A stretch of DNA of 64,000 nt from Bacillota bacterium (GCA_023436065.1 JAEZKU010000062.1:6833-70832); one strand, 5' to 3'; positions 36,510 through 45,374 are shown, counted from the first letter of the stretch. Notes: generated by a model from the letters alone, not told the origin. Translations and numbers: made by a program.

Positions 36510-36795
36510 AAGCTCCCGTGGTACCACTTTAATTCGCTTTCACCTTGCGGTAAAAAGCCTTTGTTGCTGCCGGCATCCCGAACTTTATGCGAGTCAGTCC
36601 TGTCTGCTTACAGCTCAGCAATATAACGGTTGCCTCCGTCGCAGCCTAAGATTTCTCCTCGGTGCGCAGCTCCAAGACCATCTTCCCCTGCCTGAAACAA
36701 ACCTCTGCTACGAGGTCAGACTGATCATCTCTCTCCCCTTCTCAGCTTTCCGGGGTTCTCTGTTGAGTGCCAGACAGTATACTCTTCTTTTCATA
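36471..36795 (-). promoter_or_regulatory. T-box riboswitch leader of metG
   Basis: T-box leaders sense uncharged tRNA and prevent termination. On the minus strand this one contains the conserved T-box sequence AAAGTGGTACCACGGGAGC (36512-36530) that pairs with the tRNA acceptor end, directly before an intrinsic terminator. Upstream is a stem I-like region with an AGAGA...GGAAAGCTGAGA distal pattern (about 36740-36760). A plausible specifier ATG lies at 36726-36728, matching the tRNA-Met anticodon. The 5' end near 36795 is approximate. Specifier assignment was not confirmed by folding. Confidence 0.88.
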
Positions 36796-37073
36796 GCCTT
36801 TTTATATAGTATTCAGTTTCTTTCGTTAGGTTATCGTTCATTTCATGATTTCCTATATTTATGACAAAGTATACCATGGGTTTTTCGCTTTGTCAAAGTT
36901 TTTCCTCCCATGGATTGTTCCTTATGTGTGCCGTGTATGATCTCTTTCATATTATTTACCGTAGAGGATGGATTAATCCGTGTTCTCATGTTATAATTAA
37001 TCCGTATGTCAATCTATGGAAAGTAAAATGTTTTAAATTTTTCGATTTTATGAATTATGACAGGAGCCTGATC
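36796..37073. other. divergent intergenic region, metG leader to CapA-like gene
   Basis: No gene is supported here. On the minus side TACTATATA just before the T-box could be its -10. On the plus side TATAAT at 36992-36997 lies within a palindromic stretch, where ATTAATCCGT occurs twice (near 36972 and 36997). No good -35 is visible for either. Confidence 0.4.
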
Positions 37074-39188
37074 ATGAATAAAAGATTTCACTCTAATAAT
37101 AGAAAAAATACCCGCACGCTTTGTGCTATTCTCATTCTTTTGCTGACCGTCACACTGCTTGGGGGTTGTCGTCAGAAAGCAGTTTCCTACACAGGGGAGC
37201 CTGTCCCCACAGTCTCAGTGACCAAGCCTGCCGGCACGACCGATACACCTGCGAAGGAGGCTTCCGACAGTTCTGATCCGGTCTCTCCCACTACCGCTCC
37301 TTTGGTATATTCCTTCTTTAACGATGACAGTATGACTCTGGAAGGACGAATTAATCCTCCCGAAGGTTATCATCGCCCGTCCTCGCAAACCAAAGAGCTG
37401 GTAACTTTTTTACGCAACCTACCCTTAAAGAAAGCCGGAAGTGAGGTATTGCTGTACAATGGGCATCCGAAAAACGGTCAGAATAATCATGTAGCCGTAT
37501 TTGACTTAAGCTTAAGTAACCGTGATCTGCAGCAATGTGCCGATTCTGCAATCCGTATTTTTGCTGAGTACTACTGGTCCATCGAAGCTTATGATAAAAT
37601 AGCATTTCATCTGACCAATGGCTTTTATATGGAATATACCAAGTGGCGGGATGGAAATCGAATCAAAGTGGACGGCAATGAGGTCCGCTGGTACAAGGCC
37701 AAGGCTTATGATGCTTCCTATGAGGAATTCTTGAATTATCTGGATATGGTATTCGCTTATGCCGGAACCTTGTCCCTGTCCTCTGAATGTGAACGGATCA
37801 CTTTGGAGGAGCTGATGCCCGGTGATATGTTCCTTCAGGGCGGTTCTCCGGGGCACTGCGTAGTAGTCGTGGATATGGCGGTGGATGCAGAGGGCAACAA
37901 ATGCTTCCTTCTGGCACAGGGCTATATGCCGGCACAGGATTTTCATATACTGAAGAATCCTCTCCACCCCGAGGACCCCTGGTATTATACCTCGGAAGTT
38001 ACTTTTCCTTTCGATACTCCTGCCTGGCAATTCGATGAGGACTCCCTATACCGTTTCGATGTCTTCCACTATCAATCTCTGGACGAAAGTTCGGCTGTTC
38101 CGGCATGGTCCGAAGCAGCCCTCACGGATCAGAAGCCCTCTTCCCAGATCACTCTTCTTGCGGTAGGGGATAATCTGATTCATAGAGAGGTCATAGCCAG
38201 CGGTATGCATGAGGATGGGACCTGCAGCTATGACCACCTTTATACCAATCTGAAGGAAGAAATCAGCGCCGCCGACATCGCTGTGGTCAATCAGGAGACC
38301 ATTTTCGGTGGAAAGGCATTAGGCTATAGTGGCTATCCCTCCTTCAACTCCCCAACCGAGATCGGTGATGCTCTGATTAATGCCGGCTTCGATGTGGTGT
38401 TATCGGCAACCAACCACACCCTTGATAAGGGTGTGAAAGGACTGAATCATACCTTCGCTTATTGGAGGACCAAGCCGTCCATCAGGGTTCTTGGGATTAA
38501 TGAGACGGAAGAAGCCTCAGAAAAGATATGTGTCATAGAGAAAAACGGTATAAAAATCGCAATGCTGAATTATACCTTTAGCTTAAACGGTAATAAGCTT
38601 CCAAAGGATCAGCCCTATCTTGTTAATATGCTGGATAAGGAAAAGATGGCACAGGATATTGCCCTTGCTGAAAAGGAAGCGGATTTTACGATAGTCTTTC
38701 CTCATTGGGGCACCGAATATGTATATAAACCAATCTCGATGCAGAAGGACTTGAAGGATTTCTTTTATGCTGCGGGAGTCGATCTTGTGATCGGAGCGCA
38801 CCCCCATGTACTGGAGCCTGTGGAATGGGTTGGTGAGGAAGGTGAACACAGGATGCTGGTTTATTACTCCCTTGGCAATTTTCTTTCCTATCAACGGGAG
38901 GCTCCCAGAATGCTTGGTGGCATGGCAGAGGTTACGATCACCAAGGACATCACTGGTACATATATCAGCCAGGCCGGAATCACCCCCATCATCACCCATT
39001 ATGAGAACGGTCCGGCAGATTATCACTATGCCATATATAAATTAACAGATTATAATCCCGATCTTGCAAAGCTCCACGGAGTCTCTGAGATTGCTGAGAA
39101 TGGTCCTCTGGTTTATCATGAGATCTTTGATCTGGCAAAACAGGTACTCGGCCCCTGGTTTCCTGACGAATTGGTAGCTCAGGAATAA
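37074..39188 (+). CDS. DUF4846-CapA fusion lipoprotein
   Basis: This 704-residue protein starts with a signal and lipobox (LLGGC, Cys32) and a Thr/Pro/Ser-rich linker. Residues of about 85-325 resemble DUF4846, with LMPGDMFLQGGSPGHCVVVVDM as the strongest part. Residues of about 355-690 are a CapA/PgsA-type domain with metallophosphatase-like blocks: GDNLIHREV, NQETIFGG, SATNHTLDKG, FPHWGTEYV and GAHPHVLEP. CapA proteins are linked to poly-gamma-glutamate synthesis or export, but no capB or capC gene is nearby. The start at 37074 is supported by CAGGAG and the signal peptide. Confidence 0.85.
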   Translation: MNKRFHSNNRKNTRTLCAILILLLTVTLLGGCRQKAVSYTGEPVPTVSVTKPAGTTDTPAKEASDSSDPVSPTTAPLVYSFFNDDSMTLEGRINPPEGYHRPSSQTKELVTFLRNLPLKKAGSEVLLYNGHPKNGQNNHVAVFDLSLSNRDLQQCADSAIRIFAEYYWSIEAYDKIAFHLTNGFYMEYTKWRDGNRIKVDGNEVRWYKAKAYDASYEEFLNYLDMVFAYAGTLSLSSECERITLEELMPGDMFLQGGSPGHCVVVVDMAVDAEGNKCFLLAQGYMPAQDFHILKNPLHPEDPWYYTSEVTFPFDTPAWQFDEDSLYRFDVFHYQSLDESSAVPAWSEAALTDQKPSSQITLLAVGDNLIHREVIASGMHEDGTCSYDHLYTNLKEEISAADIAVVNQETIFGGKALGYSGYPSFNSPTEIGDALINAGFDVVLSATNHTLDKGVKGLNHTFAYWRTKPSIRVLGINETEEASEKICVIEKNGIKIAMLNYTFSLNGNKLPKDQPYLVNMLDKEKMAQDIALAEKEADFTIVFPHWGTEYVYKPISMQKDLKDFFYAAGVDLVIGAHPHVLEPVEWVGEEGEHRMLVYYSLGNFLSYQREAPRMLGGMAEVTITKDITGTYISQAGITPIITHYENGPADYHYAIYKLTDYNPDLAKLHGVSEIAENGPLVYHEIFDLAKQVLGPWFPDELVAQE

Positions 39189-39586
39189 ACAATGAATAGC
39201 AACACAGTCCATAGAATCAAATAAGATTGACCAAAAAGGTATATCGCACGGATATACGTTTTAGTCAATCTTATTCTATAAATCTTCTACCCTCTCGCTT
39301 CCCCAACTTCTTCCTCTGGGTAATACCTTCTCCAGTACTAACCTTTTCAAGATTATCAAATTTTAGTGATAATGTCAATAGGTTTTCAACTTTTTCGTAA
39401 ATTTTCTGTAACATTCCACTAACATATTCTTGCATTCATAAAATATTATAAGCATATTTCACATAATAGCACCAGATATAGTTCCCAAATATTTATAGCT
39501 ACAAAATACTGATGAAAATAATTATTTATCTGTAGTTTTAGCTCCTGTAACCTTTCGGGTACTTGCGGAGCAAGTATCTATAGTTT
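39189..39586. other. 398-base gene-free spacer between capA-like gene and galE
   Basis: It holds a long hairpin near 39220-39275 and, next to galE, a second copy of the galE 3' end (39531-39566). The middle is AT-rich and I see no gene in it. Confidence 0.6.
39220..39275. terminator. long hairpin after the CapA-like gene
   Basis: AATAAGATTGACCAAAA (39220-39236) and the following GGTATATC pair with GGATATACG and TTTTAGTCAATCTTATT up to 39275, about 23 of 26 positions matching. A canonical T-run is weak, so it could also be an RNA-stability element. Confidence 0.55.
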
Positions 39587-39615
39587 TCAGCTTCTGTAAC
39601 CTTTTGGGTACTTGC
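39531..39615. repeat. duplicated 3' end of galE
   Basis: TGTAGTTTTAGCTCCTGTAACCTTT... (39531-39566) and TATAGTTTTCAGCTTCTGTAACCTTT... (39579-39615) are about 36-bp near-identical copies. The second encodes the real GalE end (SKYPKGYRS then stop); the first would encode the same residues and its own stop. Confidence 0.7.
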
Positions 39616-40600
39616 TCTGCCATCTGTAGCTATCCTCGCACATCTTATCAATGCCGCGTTCTGCTTTCCAGCCAAGCTCCTTCTGTGCTTTCGATGCATC
39701 TGCATAAGTGATTGCGATATCTCCGGGTCTTCTCGGCGCAATGACGTATGGCAACTCTTTACCGCAGGCTTTTTCATAATTATGAATGATTTCCAAAACA
39801 CTGTAGCCCGTTCCGGTGCCAAGATTATAGATGACAAGTCCCGGATTCGATGTCAGCTTCTCAATAGCTTTGATATGACCTATTGCCAGATCCACCACAT
39901 GAATGTAATCGCGTATTCCGGTCCCGTCCGGTGTCGGATAATCATTACCGAAGACATTAATTCTCTCCAGTTCTCCGGCCGCAACTTTGGCCACATAGGG
40001 TACGAGATTATTGGGAATACCATTCGGATCCTCTCCGATCTCACCACTCTCATGCGCTCCAATCGGATTAAAATACCTTAGGATTGCAATGTTCCAGGTA
40101 GGGTCTGATTTGTATAAATCTCTCAGCATCTCTTCTATCATCAGCTTTGTCCGGCCATAGGGATTTGTTACGGACAAAGGGAATTCCTCTGTTACAGGTA
40201 CCGTCTCCGGATCCCCGTATACCGTGGCTGAGGAGGAGAATACCAGGTTTTTCACATTATACTCCTGCATGACCTCAAGCAAAGTGATTGTTCCCGTCAG
40301 ATTATTTTGATAATAAGATAATGGGATCAGACAGGATTCTCCGACGGCCTTCAATCCGGCAAAATGAATGACTGCATCCGGTTTTTCTTCCGCAAATATT
40401 TTTCTGAGCTCATCCTTTTCTAAAATACTCCGTTCATAAAAGCTTATTTTTTTAGCGGTCAGCTTCTCCACCCTGCGTACCGCTTCCATACTGGAATTAC
40501 ATAAATTATCTACTGCTACAACCTCATATCCCACATTTAAGAGTTCAACATTTGTATGACTGGCTATGTATCCCGCACCGCCCGTTACTAATATTTTCAT
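39587..40600 (-). CDS. galE: UDP-glucose 4-epimerase
   Basis: GalE interconverts UDP-glucose and UDP-galactose using tightly bound NAD. This 337-residue SDR protein has the dinucleotide fold MKILVTGGAGYIASHTNVEL, the SSSATVYGDPE segment, the catalytic YxxxK as NPYGRTKLMIEEML, and ILRYFNPIGAHESG near the substrate site. The start at 40600 is chosen because the Rossmann strand begins there and AAGGAG lies upstream. No other Leloir gene is adjacent, so it may serve surface polysaccharide synthesis. The last 36 bases are duplicated just downstream. Confidence 0.96.
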   Translation of the reverse strand: MKILVTGGAGYIASHTNVELLNVGYEVVAVDNLCNSSMEAVRRVEKLTAKKISFYERSILEKDELRKIFAEEKPDAVIHFAGLKAVGESCLIPLSYYQNNLTGTITLLEVMQEYNVKNLVFSSSATVYGDPETVPVTEEFPLSVTNPYGRTKLMIEEMLRDLYKSDPTWNIAILRYFNPIGAHESGEIGEDPNGIPNNLVPYVAKVAAGELERINVFGNDYPTPDGTGIRDYIHVVDLAIGHIKAIEKLTSNPGLVIYNLGTGTGYSVLEIIHNYEKACGKELPYVIAPRRPGDIAITYADASKAQKELGWKAERGIDKMCEDSYRWQSKYPKGYRS

Positions 40601-40633
40601 TTCGAAGCTTCTCCTTTCTATCTGCCTTTCTCC

Positions 40634-40661
40634 ATTGTATCCTATTTTACCCATTTTGCAA
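40634..40661 (-). promoter_or_regulatory. sigma-A-type promoter of galE
   Basis: On the minus strand TTGCAA (40656-40661), a 16-base spacer and TACAAT (40634-40639) precede the galE start by about 35 bases. Confidence 0.55.
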
Positions 40662-40780
40662 GCATAATATAGGTATTATATAACAACTTTTCCAGTATTT
40701 CATACATTTCTTTCCGGATATCATATGCTAGAATCTTATCAGATACTCTATTAACATGATTATATACATAGAGGATTAAA

Positions 40781-40803
40781 GTGTCAAAAGGTGCTTTTGA
40801 CAC
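40781..40803. promoter_or_regulatory. perfect palindrome before the CAP-domain gene
   Basis: GTGTCAAAAG (40781-40790), three bases, then CTTTTGACAC (40794-40803) form a perfect 10-bp inverted repeat 23 bases before the ATG. It could be an operator for a dimeric regulator or a short 5' UTR hairpin. Confidence 0.5.
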
Positions 40804-40826
40804 TCCAATCCATAAAGGAAAGCTCG

Positions 40827-41828
40827 ATGCTCAAATTCATATTATCTAAAAAAGTCCGTCTGATCGGCGGTCTTATCCTTTTCGGCGGCTTTTATGCATT
40901 TCATTTCAGACAGGTGGATCAAGCTTCACAGGAAGCTGCATTCACTAAGAATCTGGTTGTCACTCCCACCGTTGCTCCGGCCGACACCCAACCTGAGAAG
41001 ATATCCGAGGATTCCTTACAGGTCCGAGGTGCCTCTGTCTTACTTGGCGACAGTGCCGAGAGGCTAATCAAAGTCCTTGGGGAACCGGGGCGTATCGACG
41101 CTGCGGAAGACAATTATGATTATTATATCTATAATAATGACTATTCCCGCATGGCCTTCATCGCTGTCAGGGATGATAAGGTTATGGGATTCTACTCCGA
41201 TTCTGTGGACTTTACCTTCCACCAGATCAGCTACGGCGACGATATCAGTCAGATCAACAAAGCCCTGGGAAGAACCTTTACCGAGGCTGCAGTATTAACC
41301 TATGAGACGGATACCTATACAGCTAAAATCCTGATGGATCAGCTGGAAACACATAAGGTGACCGGTATTTACGTTCTCTCCAAGGAAGAGGAGCCTTCGG
41401 CTTCAAAGGATCAATTCGGGCAATATACGGATACGGTCATCAATCATATTGAGCAGATGTCCTATGACCTGGTGAATTCCTATCGCAGACGCCATGATCT
41501 CCCCCCGCTTTCCTGGTCTTCCTCGGCAGCAACTGCGGCCAGAAAGCACAGCGAAGCAATGGCAACAAAGGACTTCTTCGGCCATATCGATCCTGAACTG
41601 AGGACACCCGGCAGCAGATTATTTGCAGAAGGCATCGGGTATAGTGATTGTTCCGAGAACATCGTCGGAGGCTACGGAAATGCGATTCTATCCGGCCATG
41701 CAGTTTACAACTCAGACAAGCAACGCAGGAATATCCTTTCACGGGAATATCGTTATGTCGGAGTCGGTTTTGCCTATGATGCCGAAAGTAAATATCATAG
41801 CTATTATACACAGATTTTTTACCGCTGA
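40827..41828 (+). CDS. CAP-domain protein with CAP-associated N-terminal domain
   Basis: The 333-residue protein has one N-terminal membrane helix (VRLIGGLILFGGFYAF) and a Pro/Thr-rich linker. A CAP-associated domain follows (about 70-190, LLGDSAERLIKVLGEPGRID), then a C-terminal SCP/CAP domain with RKHSEAMATKDFFGHIDPE and GYSDCSENIVGGYG. This is the layout of clostridial and bacillar YlbC-like extracytoplasmic proteins. Function of the family is unknown. The start at 40827 has AAAGGAAAG upstream and is preferred over an earlier GTG that would lie inside the palindrome. Confidence 0.87.
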   Translation: MLKFILSKKVRLIGGLILFGGFYAFHFRQVDQASQEAAFTKNLVVTPTVAPADTQPEKISEDSLQVRGASVLLGDSAERLIKVLGEPGRIDAAEDNYDYYIYNNDYSRMAFIAVRDDKVMGFYSDSVDFTFHQISYGDDISQINKALGRTFTEAAVLTYETDTYTAKILMDQLETHKVTGIYVLSKEEEPSASKDQFGQYTDTVINHIEQMSYDLVNSYRRRHDLPPLSWSSSAATAARKHSEAMATKDFFGHIDPELRTPGSRLFAEGIGYSDCSENIVGGYGNAILSGHAVYNSDKQRRNILSREYRYVGVGFAYDAESKYHSYYTQIFYR

Positions 41829-41975
41829 ACTAATACTTGCATTCCCATATAAAATCATTTATCCTAAATTTATGCAAGTGCTTAAGGATGATGATGTAAT
41901 TTTAAGACCGTATTTTACATTATACTGATCTTGAGCCAAATGATTGATTGTTTACAAGGGTGTGATGGATAAGCT

Positions 41976-42713
41976 ATGGATAAGCAACTGTTTCAACAGG
42001 CTTGCGATGAAATCATCGGTCAGCAGCAGGGCATGAACGGGATCGGTACCCTCGGAGAAAAGACGGTTCATTCGGTATTAAAATATTATCTTTCCCCTGA
42101 GCTCCTTAACCATGAAATCAAGGTTGGGGGCTTTGTTGCCGATATCTGTACCGGCAACGAAATTATTGAGATACAGACCCGTAATTTTGATAAACTGCGC
42201 CGTAAGCTGCAGACTTTTCTGGCCTTTGCCCCGGTTACGATCGTATATCCTATCCCCAGCACCAAGTGGATTCGTTGGGTTAATCCACAGACCGGAGAAA
42301 TTAGTCCACCACGAAAGTCGCCAAAGCCCGGTAAGCCCTACAGTATCTTTCCTGAGTTGTATAAGATTAAAGAATATCTCATCAATCCCAATCTGAAGCT
42401 GAAGATTCTCATGATCGATCTGGAAGAGTACCGCCTCTTAAACGGTTGGAGCGAGGATAAGAAAAGAGGTTCAACCCGTAGTGACCGTATTCCGACAGAA
42501 TTGGTTGACGAGTATATCATTGACGGAAAAGATGGCTATAAGCAGCTTATTCCGCCACAGCTGGAAGAGGAGTTTACTGTTAAGGATTATCGAAAGGCTT
42601 CCGGTATTTCCTTAAAGGCGTCACAGGTAGCCCTTCATGTACTGAATTATGTGGGTGCCATTGAAAAAACCGGAAAGAAAGGGCGGTCCTTTGTCTACCG
42701 CAGAGCATCCTGA
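41976..42713 (+). CDS. predicted PD-(D/E)XK-like protein with C-terminal helical domain
   Basis: I do not recognise a named family for this 245-residue protein. The N-terminal 100 residues show a pattern like the PD-(D/E)XK nuclease core: Glu28 in GTLGEKTVHSVLKYY, Asp56 in GGFVADICTG and a Glu65-x-Gln67 pair in NEIIEIQTRNF, with Gln in place of the usual Lys. The C-terminal 60 residues (FTVKDYRKASGISLKASQVAL) look like a winged helix with a basic tail KTGKKGRSFVYRR. It is upstream of an S1-domain gene with 69 bases between. A DNA or RNA end-processing role is speculative. Confidence 0.6.
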   Translation: MDKQLFQQACDEIIGQQQGMNGIGTLGEKTVHSVLKYYLSPELLNHEIKVGGFVADICTGNEIIEIQTRNFDKLRRKLQTFLAFAPVTIVYPIPSTKWIRWVNPQTGEISPPRKSPKPGKPYSIFPELYKIKEYLINPNLKLKILMIDLEEYRLLNGWSEDKKRGSTRSDRIPTELVDEYIIDGKDGYKQLIPPQLEEEFTVKDYRKASGISLKASQVALHVLNYVGAIEKTGKKGRSFVYRRAS

Positions 42714-42782
42714 CAGGACTGGAAAGCGCATTTCCTGCGTAAACTATCAGAAAAGCAATATGGATAAATGGAGGTAATGATC

Positions 42783-43766
42783 ATGAGTGAAGAAATGAAA
42801 GAGAGTTTGGAGCATCAGTCTAATCCGGCTGAAGTTGAAACGGAGCCGGCAGCTCCTGAGATTATCCCCTCTATGGATGATTTTAAGGAAGAGCTTGCCC
42901 GCTCATTTAAGAAAATACAGGAAGGTGACATCCTTCAGGGAACCGTAATCGGTATCTCTGAAGCTGAGGTAATTCTCGATCTTGGGTATTATGCCGAAGG
43001 TATCATAAAGCTCGAGGAGCTCTCCAATGATCCCGGCTTTTCCATCAAAGCAGACGTGAAGCTTGGTGAAACCCTCTCTGCTACAGTAATCCGTGTGGAT
43101 GACGGGCAGGGTAATATCCTTCTATCCAGAAAACGTGCAGATGACATACTGGCTTGGGATAAGCTGAAGGAGGATATGGAAAGTAAGAAAATCCTGCATA
43201 TTAAGGTCTCTCAGGCAGTGAATGCCGGAGTGGTAACCTTTGTTCACGGTGTACGCGCGTTTATTCCTGCTTCCCAACTTTCCACAAGCTATGTTGAGGA
43301 TCTGGATGCCTGGGTCGGTAAGGAGCTGGATGTCATCATCATCACAGTCTCGGCTGAGGATAAGAAGCTGGTTCTTTCTGCGAAAGAGGTGGAGCGTGAC
43401 AGGGAGCTTAAGGACAAGAAAAGTAAGATATCCCGTCTGCAGACAGGTCTGGTAACCACAGGTGTGGTTGAAAAGATTGCTCCGTATGGTGCTTTTGTCA
43501 ATATCGGTGAGGGTCTAAGCGGTCTTGTTCATATCTCACAGATATGCGGAAAAAGAATCAAATCTCCGAACGAGGTAATTAAGGACGGGGAAACCGTAAC
43601 CGTTAAAATCCTGGAGGTAAAGGACGGTAAGATCAGCTTAAGTATGAAGGCTGTGGAGGAAAAGGAAGAGGTTATTGAAGAAGTGGAAGAAGCTCCCTCC
43701 TCCTATTCGACCGGAGAAGAGGCAACCACCGGGCTGGCGGCTTTGTTAAAGAATATCAAGTTATAA
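42783..43766 (+). CDS. protein with three S1 RNA-binding domains (RpsA-like)
   Basis: This 327-residue protein has an acidic N-terminal tail and three consecutive S1 OB-fold domains, at about residues 40-120, 125-205 and 210-295. The third is most canonical (TTGVVEKIAPYGAFVNIG, GLVHISQI). It ends in a Glu-rich tail. It resembles the short S1 homologues of Firmicutes, which are not essential ribosomal proteins as in E. coli. The start is 42783, since the preceding ATG at 42768 is within the GGAGG ribosome-binding site. A clean terminator follows the stop. Confidence 0.9.
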   Translation: MSEEMKESLEHQSNPAEVETEPAAPEIIPSMDDFKEELARSFKKIQEGDILQGTVIGISEAEVILDLGYYAEGIIKLEELSNDPGFSIKADVKLGETLSATVIRVDDGQGNILLSRKRADDILAWDKLKEDMESKKILHIKVSQAVNAGVVTFVHGVRAFIPASQLSTSYVEDLDAWVGKELDVIIITVSAEDKKLVLSAKEVERDRELKDKKSKISRLQTGLVTTGVVEKIAPYGAFVNIGEGLSGLVHISQICGKRIKSPNEVIKDGETVTVKILEVKDGKISLSMKAVEEKEEVIEEVEEAPSSYSTGEEATTGLAALLKNIKL

Positions 43767-43773
43767 TAAAACT

Positions 43774-43799
43774 GAGATAGGCTGCTTTCAGCCTATCTC
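43774..43799. terminator. bidirectional intrinsic terminator
   Basis: GAGATAGGCTG (43774-43784) and CAGCCTATCTC (43789-43799) pair perfectly around CTTT. TTTATAG follows on the plus strand and AGTTTTATTA on the minus strand, fitting its place between convergent genes. Confidence 0.85.
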
Positions 43800-43806
43800 T
43801 TTATAG

Positions 43807-44391
43807 TTAGAATGGGATCACTTCCAGGATATACAATATGATAAATGCAATACCGCTTAAGCCGGTTAAGCCGAATATAAAGATAAACCATAAAAGTGCA
43901 TTTGTCTTCCTCACCCTTCTAGACAACAGCTCCAGACTTGCGGAAAGCTCGGTCTGATACTGCTTATTCTGGATAGCCGTCTGCTTATGAAGCTCAAGCA
44001 TCAGCTCGCTGATACGGTTAATAACATTCTTATCCAGACCGTCGAGCTTATAATTGGTATCTACCAGAGTGGTGATCAGACCCTCCAGCTCAGCCTGGGT
44101 TTTATCCTCGGGCTTTTTACCCAGTTCCTCCAGCAGCTCCAGTATCTTATCTCCCTGTTCCTTGATATAAGTCAGGTCAAGGGCAAACTGAACCTTACTT
44201 AATTGACCCTCCACAGACTTTCTGTCATATCCCTCCAGTCTGCCGGAGTATTCCGAAATCATCTTACGATAATTTTCCAAGGTGTCACGATATTCTGCCA
44301 GCTTATGCTTGTACTGAGCTGTTGCTTCAGGACTTTCTTCCTTTCTCTTACCAAGGTCCTTAACACCCGGTATTCCAAATGGTAAATTCAT
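43807..44391 (-). CDS. coiled-coil protein with C-terminal membrane anchor
   Basis: I do not recognise the family. The 194-residue protein begins MNLPFGIPGVKDLGKRKEE and has long, charged heptad-rich helices from residue 20 to 160. It ends in one or two hydrophobic segments (LLWFIFIFGLTGLSGIAFII, then LYILEVIPF). The tail-anchored layout suggests a cytoplasmic coiled coil attached to the membrane. It follows the small alarmone synthetase gene on the same strand after 89 bases, so co-transcription is possible but unproved. Confidence 0.65.
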   Translation of the reverse strand: MNLPFGIPGVKDLGKRKEESPEATAQYKHKLAEYRDTLENYRKMISEYSGRLEGYDRKSVEGQLSKVQFALDLTYIKEQGDKILELLEELGKKPEDKTQAELEGLITTLVDTNYKLDGLDKNVINRISELMLELHKQTAIQNKQYQTELSASLELLSRRVRKTNALLWFIFIFGLTGLSGIAFIILYILEVIPF

Positions 44392-44480
44392 ACCCTTCTC
44401 TAAGGATGCAAAACTGCTACACCCTATCGCTCCTTTCCCTGATATCTTCTGAATAATGAGTATATATCATTATACCACCA

Positions 44481-45299
44481 TTATCGCAAACCGAACAGTA
44501 TTCTTTTCTTTCCTGTTTTCTCGGAGGCTTTTTTTGAAGCATCAGCCTCTGTCTTCGCATCGGTATCCTTGGCTTCTGCTCCTTCTGTTTCTTCGACAAC
44601 AGTCCCAAAGGCCTCTGCAACAACGGATTGATAGGAACCGATCAGTTCCTCCTGACAGCCCTCCATACGGTCCCTGGTAAAGCTTTGGATTTCTTCATTT
44701 AGGGATAACATCTTCTGGTCTAAGTAGGCTACGATATCGGAGCACTCCTTCAATTCCTTACGGATATTCTCCGGTGCATTTCCCTCAAATTTATAGTATA
44801 TTTTGTGCTCAAGGCTTGCCCAGAAATCCATGGCAATGGTACGGATCTGTATCTCAACCTTAGTCTCTACGGTACGGTCAGTAAGATACACCGGTATCGC
44901 GACTATCATATGATAGCTGGTATAGCCGTTATCCTTCGGCCGCATAATATAATCCTTTACCTTCAATACCTTAATGTCACTCTGCCTGGATATCAGGTCG
45001 GCAATTCGATAGATATCAGAAGTAAAGGAACAGATGATTCGTATTCCCGCCACGTCATTGACATATTTAATTATATTTTCCACCGTAAGCTCGACATTAT
45101 TATGACGGAGCTTTTTGGCTATGCTCTGTGGAGATTTTAGTCTTGAAGTTATATGTTCAATGGGATTATATTGATTAGCCAATTTAAATTCATTGTTTAA
45201 TATTTCAAGTTTTGTGTTAATTTCCTTTAACGCTGCATCGTATAAAAGCAGCGCGTTGCTCCACTCCTCAGCCTCATCATAAAACATGGGGAGATCCAT
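44481..45299 (-). CDS. small alarmone synthetase (RelA/SpoT domain, YjbM-type)
   Basis: The enzyme makes (p)ppGpp from ATP and GTP or GDP. This 272-residue protein has only the synthetase domain: ITSRLKSPQSIAKKLR for pyrophosphate-donor binding, VNDVAGIRIICSF with the catalytic-region Asp, the G-loop-like RPKDNGYTSYHMIV and EIQIRTIAMDFWASLEHKI. No hydrolase, TGS or ACT domain is present. The C-terminal 60 residues are a low-complexity Ala/Glu/Lys tail. The start has AAAGG upstream and an extended -10 promoter lies further upstream. Confidence 0.92.
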   Translation of the reverse strand: MDLPMFYDEAEEWSNALLLYDAALKEINTKLEILNNEFKLANQYNPIEHITSRLKSPQSIAKKLRHNNVELTVENIIKYVNDVAGIRIICSFTSDIYRIADLISRQSDIKVLKVKDYIMRPKDNGYTSYHMIVAIPVYLTDRTVETKVEIQIRTIAMDFWASLEHKIYYKFEGNAPENIRKELKECSDIVAYLDQKMLSLNEEIQSFTRDRMEGCQEELIGSYQSVVAEAFGTVVEETEGAEAKDTDAKTEADASKKASEKTGKKRILFGLR

Positions 45300-45374
45300 T
45301 TCATCACAACCTTTATATTGTATAGTATGCCTAAAAAATCGTCTAAATCAGTTCACGATTTGTTCATTGTTTTT

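Noticed and set aside
39538..39837. Minus-strand open frame ending in KYPKGYRS
   Set aside because: It reaches the galE tail duplication in another frame and otherwise overlaps galE; the shared ending is a by-product of the duplication.
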